Below are positions 60,329-64,000 of a stretch of DNA of 64,000 nt, piece by piece. The stretch is from NCBI RefSeq assembly GCF_009296025.1, contig NZ_CP045178.1, forward strand, positions 3,472,001-3,536,000, given 5' to 3'. The first letter of the stretch is position 1. Every line of letters starts with the position of its first letter. Under the pieces are notes generated by a model. The model ran no database searches. It saw nothing but the letters and a program-made list of their open reading frames with translations, and was not told where the DNA came from. The stretch is from Streptomyces tsukubensis (GTDB lineage Bacteria > Actinomycetota > Actinomycetes > Streptomycetales > Streptomycetaceae). A program made the translations under genes and the position numbers.

Positions 60329-60961
60329 ATGCGGGCCGACGCGCAACGCAACGCGGAGAAACTGCGGGCAGCCGCCGCCGAGCTCTTCCAGGAGCGCGGC
60401 CTCAAGGTGCCCCTGAAGGAGATCGCCCGCCGGGCCGGTGTCAGCCACGGAACCCTCTACAACCTCTTCGGCACCCGCGAGGCACTCATCGACGAAGTGG
60501 TGACCGACCTGGCCGTGGACCGCCTCGACGCAGCCGCCGAACACGCCCTCGCCTTCGAGGACGCCTGGGAGGGGTTCGCACACTACGTCGAGAGGGTCTG
60601 CGAACTACAGGCCGCCGATCCCGCGGTCGCCGACGTGGTCAGCGGACGCTACCCGCACGCCGAGCTTCTGATGGCCGTCTGCAAGCAGATGCAGGACTCC
60701 GCCACCCGCATCATCGAACGCGCCCTGCGGGCGGGGACCCTCCGGCCGGACTTCACCGCCGAGGACATCATGGTCCTCTTCGCCATCGGCGCGTCGCTCG
60801 CTCGCGCGTCCACGGAGACTACCCCCGACGCCTGGCGCCGTCCTGTCGCCTTCCTGCTCGACGGGGCCCGCGCCGAGGCCGCACGGGGAGCCCTTCCCTC
60901 CGCCCCGCTGTCCTCACAGCAGATGTACGACGTGATGGGCGGACTTCTGGGCAGGTCGTAG
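60329..60961 (+). CDS. TetR-family transcriptional regulator
   Basis: Protein of 210 residues with a TetR DNA-binding domain: LRAAAAELFQERGLKVPLKEIARRAGVSHGTLYNLFGTREALIDEV. ATG 60329 has AGGAGGA eight bases upstream. It follows the AlkZ-like gene by 107 bases. Its targets are unknown; the inverted repeats at 57979-58030 are a candidate. Confidence 0.85.
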   Translation: MRADAQRNAEKLRAAAAELFQERGLKVPLKEIARRAGVSHGTLYNLFGTREALIDEVVTDLAVDRLDAAAEHALAFEDAWEGFAHYVERVCELQAADPAVADVVSGRYPHAELLMAVCKQMQDSATRIIERALRAGTLRPDFTAEDIMVLFAIGASLARASTETTPDAWRRPVAFLLDGARAEAARGALPSAPLSSQQMYDVMGGLLGRS

Positions 60962-60964
60962 ACG

Positions 60965-61073
60965 GACTTCCTGGTACGTCGTAGCGGACTTCCGGCACGT
61001 CCTGGGCGGGCCCCTTGGTACGTCGTAGCGGACTTCCGGGCACACCTGGGCGGGCCCCTTGGTACGTCGTAGC
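60965..61073. repeat. 44-bp tandem repeat, two and a half units
   Basis: TGGTACGTCGTAG occurs at 60972, 61016 and 61060, always 44 bases apart, and the intervening sequence is almost the same. It lies between the TetR gene and the DksA-like gene. Confidence 0.85.
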
Positions 61074-61119
61074 CGGGGCCGGCGGGAATGCGGCTCCCCG
61101 AATCGGCGTTGGCGTCGTC

Positions 61120-61548
61120 GTGAGCGATTCGTCCCGTAGTGCCGCTTTTCCCTCGTCAGGTCAGCAGCCGCCCGCCGACAAGGGTTTTGCCGCGTCCTCG
61201 TATCCCGCCGTACGCGAACGCCTGCTGGCCGAGCGTGGCTCCAGCGATGCGCAGATCGCCGCCTTGAGCCGTGATTTCGATGCCATCGTGGACGCGAACG
61301 CTCTCGTAGCGGTCGATGACGAGCATGATCCCGAAGGGTCGAGTACCGCCTTCGAGCGGGCGCATGTGGCCGCCATGCTCGCCCGGACGCGGGAACACCT
61401 CACGGAACTCGACTCGGCGCTCGAACGGCTGGAGCGCGGCGAGTACGGGCGGTGCGCCGGGTGTGGTGAGCCGATCCCGGCTGAACGGCTTGAGGCCCGG
61501 CCCGCGGCCGCCACCTGCGTGCGGTGCGCCGCCGGTCGGGCCCGTTGA
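61120..61548 (+). CDS. DksA/TraR C4 zinc-finger protein
   Basis: Protein of 142 residues. It has a coiled-coil pair (about 30-100: DAQIAALSRDFDAIVDAN... LARTREHLTELDSALERLERGEYGRC) and a zinc finger CAGCGEPIP...CVRCA. DksA and TraR proteins bind the RNA polymerase secondary channel and modulate transcription, often with ppGpp. The GTG at 61120 directly precedes SDSSRSAAF; an upstream start through the tandem repeat is unlikely. Confidence 0.8.
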   Translation: MSDSSRSAAFPSSGQQPPADKGFAASSYPAVRERLLAERGSSDAQIAALSRDFDAIVDANALVAVDDEHDPEGSSTAFERAHVAAMLARTREHLTELDSALERLERGEYGRCAGCGEPIPAERLEARPAAATCVRCAAGRAR

Positions 61549-61660
61549 GCGGCCTGCGGGCCGAGTGTCCTGCCGGGTGGAGTGGGCCTCGCGAGGCGGC
61601 GCCTTGAGCCTTGCCGGGCCGAGTGGCCTGCCGGGCGAATGGCCTCGCAGGCCGGGCGTC

Positions 61661-63973
61661 TCACCGCTGGGGGCGCAGTTCCTCCGGGCAGGCCGTACCG
61701 CGTGGGAGTTTGTACGGTGACGCCAGGCGGTAGATGCCGGGCCTCGGGGCGAGGAGTTCCGTCCACTTGTCGCCGAACCCGTCCTCCTCGGACTCCGTCA
61801 GGCACCCCTCGGCATTGTCGAACGTCTTCGGTTCGCCCTCCTCGCGCCGTTTCGACGCCTCCGTCTCCTTCGGACCCTCGATGCCCTTGCCCTCCGCGTC
61901 GACCAGGCCGAGCCACGGCGAGTACGGGATACGGATCAGCACCTTGCCGCGCGCGGTGACCCTGACGGTCAGCTCACCCTGCTCCGCGCGTTCCACCTTG
62001 GCCGGCGGCTCCGCGATAGGGGTGGGGCGGGTGACGGCGAACAACTGCCAGTTGGAGTCGCCCCAGATCGCCTTCAGGTAGGGCTGACCCTTCTGCACGA
62101 GTTGCCGTTCGCGCTCGCCGCCCTCGCCGTCCGGCGCGTCCTCCCTCGGCAGTACGACGTAGTGGACCGCCCAGCGGCCCAGCCACTCGTGGTAGTTGGC
62201 CGAGTTCAGCGTGTTGTCGTAGAAGAGGGGGTTGAGCTTCATGTCGGCCTGCCGGTTCCAGCCGCGGGCCAGGTTCACGTAGGGCGCCAGGGCGGACGCC
62301 TCACGGTGGCTGCGGGCCGGTACGACCTCCACGCGGCCCTTCTCCGCGCCCGCCACCTGCAACTGGTTCACCAAGGGCGCGAGCTCGCGTGCCCACGAGG
62401 CGACGGGGGTGGTGTGCACGACGTCGACCACCGTCTTGCAGCCGACCCAGACCGTGAAGCCCGTGAAGGCGAGGACGACGGCATACCACTTGCGGGAGCG
62501 CGGCACCGTGAACGGCAGTGCGGCGAGCAGGGCGACACCGGCGAACAGCATCACCAGCCGAGTGATGTTGCTGCCGATCTGCGAGCTGATCAGCCAGCTC
62601 AGTACGACCCCCAGCGCGTACACCGCCGTGGTGATACGGACGGTGTGCCACCGCTTCGGTACGAGGACGAAGACCAGCACGGAGAAGACCAGCGGCAGCG
62701 TGGCCGAACCGAACGACATCGGCTGCGTGCCCGAGAAGGGGAACAGCCACGCGGAGACCGCCACCACGAGCAGCGGCGCGATACCCAGCGCGTACGCACC
62801 CGGCCGCCTCTTGCTGAGGAAGAGCGCCACGGCGACCAGGCCGACGTAGAGCCCCGCCACCGGCGACGCGGCGGTGGCGAGCCCGGCGAGCGGCGCAGCC
62901 ACCACCGCCTTGCCCCACCGCTTGTGCCGCCAGCGGTGCGGCCAGCAGAACACCGCGGCGACGGCACCGATCCCGAACATCAGCCCCAGACCGAAGGTGA
63001 CCCGGCCCGACGCGGCGTTGCAGAGCAGGGCGAAGACTCCGGCGAGCGCCACCGGCAGGGGATTACGCACCCACCGGCCGCGCTGAAGGATCAGGGTCAG
63101 CAGCGCCGCGGAGACCGTGCCCGCCACCATCATCGTGGTCCGTACGCCGAGCACGTGCATCAGATACGGCGATACGACGCTGTACGACACGGGGTGCATG
63201 CCGCCGTACCAGGCGAGGTTGTAGGCGGAGTCGGGGTTGCGGCCGACGAACTCCGCCCACGCGTCCTGCGCGGCGAGGTCTCCGCCACTGTTCGCGAAAG
63301 TGAAGAACCAGATGAGGTGGAGCGTCGCGGCCACTGCCGTGGCGATGGTTACGGGGTTGCTGATGAACGCTCGCCAGCGTGTGGCGGGGCGACGGCGGGC
63401 CGGTGCCGATGGGGGTGGCGGAGTCGATGAGGGTGGCGGAATCGATGATGTTGTCGGGGTCGACGTACCGGTGGGGGGCTCGGACCCGGCCCCGGTTCCG
63501 CGGACCTCCGGGGGCTCCAAGGGCTCCGAGGGCTCCGCCACCGTCGGCTTCCCGGTCACTTCCGCCTGACCCTCCGGCTTCACAGCCCCCTCCGGATTCA
63601 CGGGTGCGGGCGGTGCGGGTGTGCTCACCGGCCTGTCCTGGACGGGAGCGGGCGTGGCTGTGGGCGCCGGAGTGGGCGCGGTGGCGGATGCCGGGGTGGG
63701 CGCGGGAAGGGTCCCGCTCGTGGCGCTCCCCCGGCGCCCCTCCGGGCCGCTGCCCGGACCCTGATCCGAGTGGCCCTGCTCCGAGTGGCCCTGCTCCGAG
63801 TGGCCCTGCTCCGAGTGGCCGTGTTGCGGGCCCGATTCGGCTTGCGTACGCGGGGTGTGGCGCTTGTGGGGGGTGTGGTCGCGCGGGGCGGCACCCTGGC
63901 GCGCCGGGGCGGCCGGGCGACCGCGAGGTCCCTGCTCGGCGTCGTCGGACCGCGTCGGCCCCGCAGTGGCCAC
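61661..63973 (-). CDS. Large polytopic membrane protein, GT-C-like
   Basis: Protein of 770 residues. The first about 200 residues are a Pro/Gly/Ser/Thr-rich tail with four HSEQG-type repeats (about 63769-63829). From about residue 205 there are 11-13 membrane helices and a C-terminal extracytoplasmic domain of about 250 residues. The first loop holds GGDLAAQDAWAEFVGRNPDSAYNLAWYGGMHP, acidic residues in a place where GT-C glycosyltransferases have their active site. It may transfer sugars to envelope lipids, but this is inference. GTG 63973 is near the right edge of the window. Confidence 0.7.
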   Translation of the reverse strand: MATAGPTRSDDAEQGPRGRPAAPARQGAAPRDHTPHKRHTPRTQAESGPQHGHSEQGHSEQGHSEQGHSDQGPGSGPEGRRGSATSGTLPAPTPASATAPTPAPTATPAPVQDRPVSTPAPPAPVNPEGAVKPEGQAEVTGKPTVAEPSEPLEPPEVRGTGAGSEPPTGTSTPTTSSIPPPSSTPPPPSAPARRRPATRWRAFISNPVTIATAVAATLHLIWFFTFANSGGDLAAQDAWAEFVGRNPDSAYNLAWYGGMHPVSYSVVSPYLMHVLGVRTTMMVAGTVSAALLTLILQRGRWVRNPLPVALAGVFALLCNAASGRVTFGLGLMFGIGAVAAVFCWPHRWRHKRWGKAVVAAPLAGLATAASPVAGLYVGLVAVALFLSKRRPGAYALGIAPLLVVAVSAWLFPFSGTQPMSFGSATLPLVFSVLVFVLVPKRWHTVRITTAVYALGVVLSWLISSQIGSNITRLVMLFAGVALLAALPFTVPRSRKWYAVVLAFTGFTVWVGCKTVVDVVHTTPVASWARELAPLVNQLQVAGAEKGRVEVVPARSHREASALAPYVNLARGWNRQADMKLNPLFYDNTLNSANYHEWLGRWAVHYVVLPREDAPDGEGGERERQLVQKGQPYLKAIWGDSNWQLFAVTRPTPIAEPPAKVERAEQGELTVRVTARGKVLIRIPYSPWLGLVDAEGKGIEGPKETEASKRREEGEPKTFDNAEGCLTESEEDGFGDKWTELLAPRPGIYRLASPYKLPRGTACPEELRPQR

Positions 63974-64000
63974 TGAAGGCTCTCCCCGTGTCGTCCCCGG

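Noticed and set aside
46064..64000. Second attachment site (repeat of the tRNA-Arg 3' end)
   Set aside because: I scanned for GGTTCGAATCC-like sequence to the right and saw none in the window, so an intact integrated element cannot be claimed.

Overview
This 64 kb window has very high G+C, many GTG starts, third codon positions that are almost always G or C, and gene families found mainly in filamentous actinomycetes: SepX, the group 2 sigma factor HrdD, a tricorn protease, DUF6415 and DUF6227 proteins, and several MarR, TetR and MerR regulators. It looks like chromosomal DNA of a Streptomyces or a very close relative. The order galU-glp...sepX, mtnP, mscL, hrdD resembles the conserved Streptomyces core.

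Layout. 0-2 kb: 3' part of a tricorn-type protease that carries two frameshifts. 2-6 kb: a CsbD-like protein, then a translationally coupled Baeyer-Villiger monooxygenase/hydrolase/dehydrogenase operon facing a MerR regulator. 7-13.5 kb: exonuclease III, an acetyltransferase, DUF1963, an RlmA-type rRNA methyltransferase, the remnant of a flavin monooxygenase, and an MFS exporter with a divergent MarR regulator. 13.9-20.8 kb: tRNA-Ala, then a conserved block with SepX/GLPR, RimJ-like, Mog, MoaC, GLP (MoeA-like), GalU and 5-formyltetrahydrofolate cyclo-ligase, which joins cell division, molybdopterin and envelope precursor functions. 21-34.7 kb: penicillin acylase family protein, K+/H+ antiporter, MFS transporter, FmdB-like zinc ribbon, MTA phosphorylase, SAF protein, MscL, P1 peptidase and a DUF6227 protein. 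34.7-45.6 kb: two probable very small genes, hrdD, a PPOX protein, a questin-oxidase-like protein, a DODA dioxygenase/MarR pair, a TetR/MFS pair and a secreted M6 metalloprotease.

The accessory part begins at tRNA-Arg(CCU) (45991-46063) and runs to about 57 kb. It has a compact set of small genes facing a helix-turn-helix/TPR-like regulator, a phosphotransferase-like protein, a HAD protein, an orphan type I-E CRISPR mini-array without cas genes, small membrane and proline-rich proteins, an exported lipoprotein/secreted protein pair, and an unknown two-gene cassette. No integrase or second attachment site is visible. From 57 kb onward there are an SDR, a VOC protein, an AlkZ-like DNA glycosylase, a TetR regulator, a DksA/TraR zinc-finger protein and a large polytopic membrane protein.

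Two themes run through the window. First, several otherwise conserved genes are broken by single-base losses or gains, most of them in G/C runs, which could be real decay or consensus errors. Second, there are many short tandem repeats, both between genes and inside coding regions, where they form low-complexity tails and linkers.
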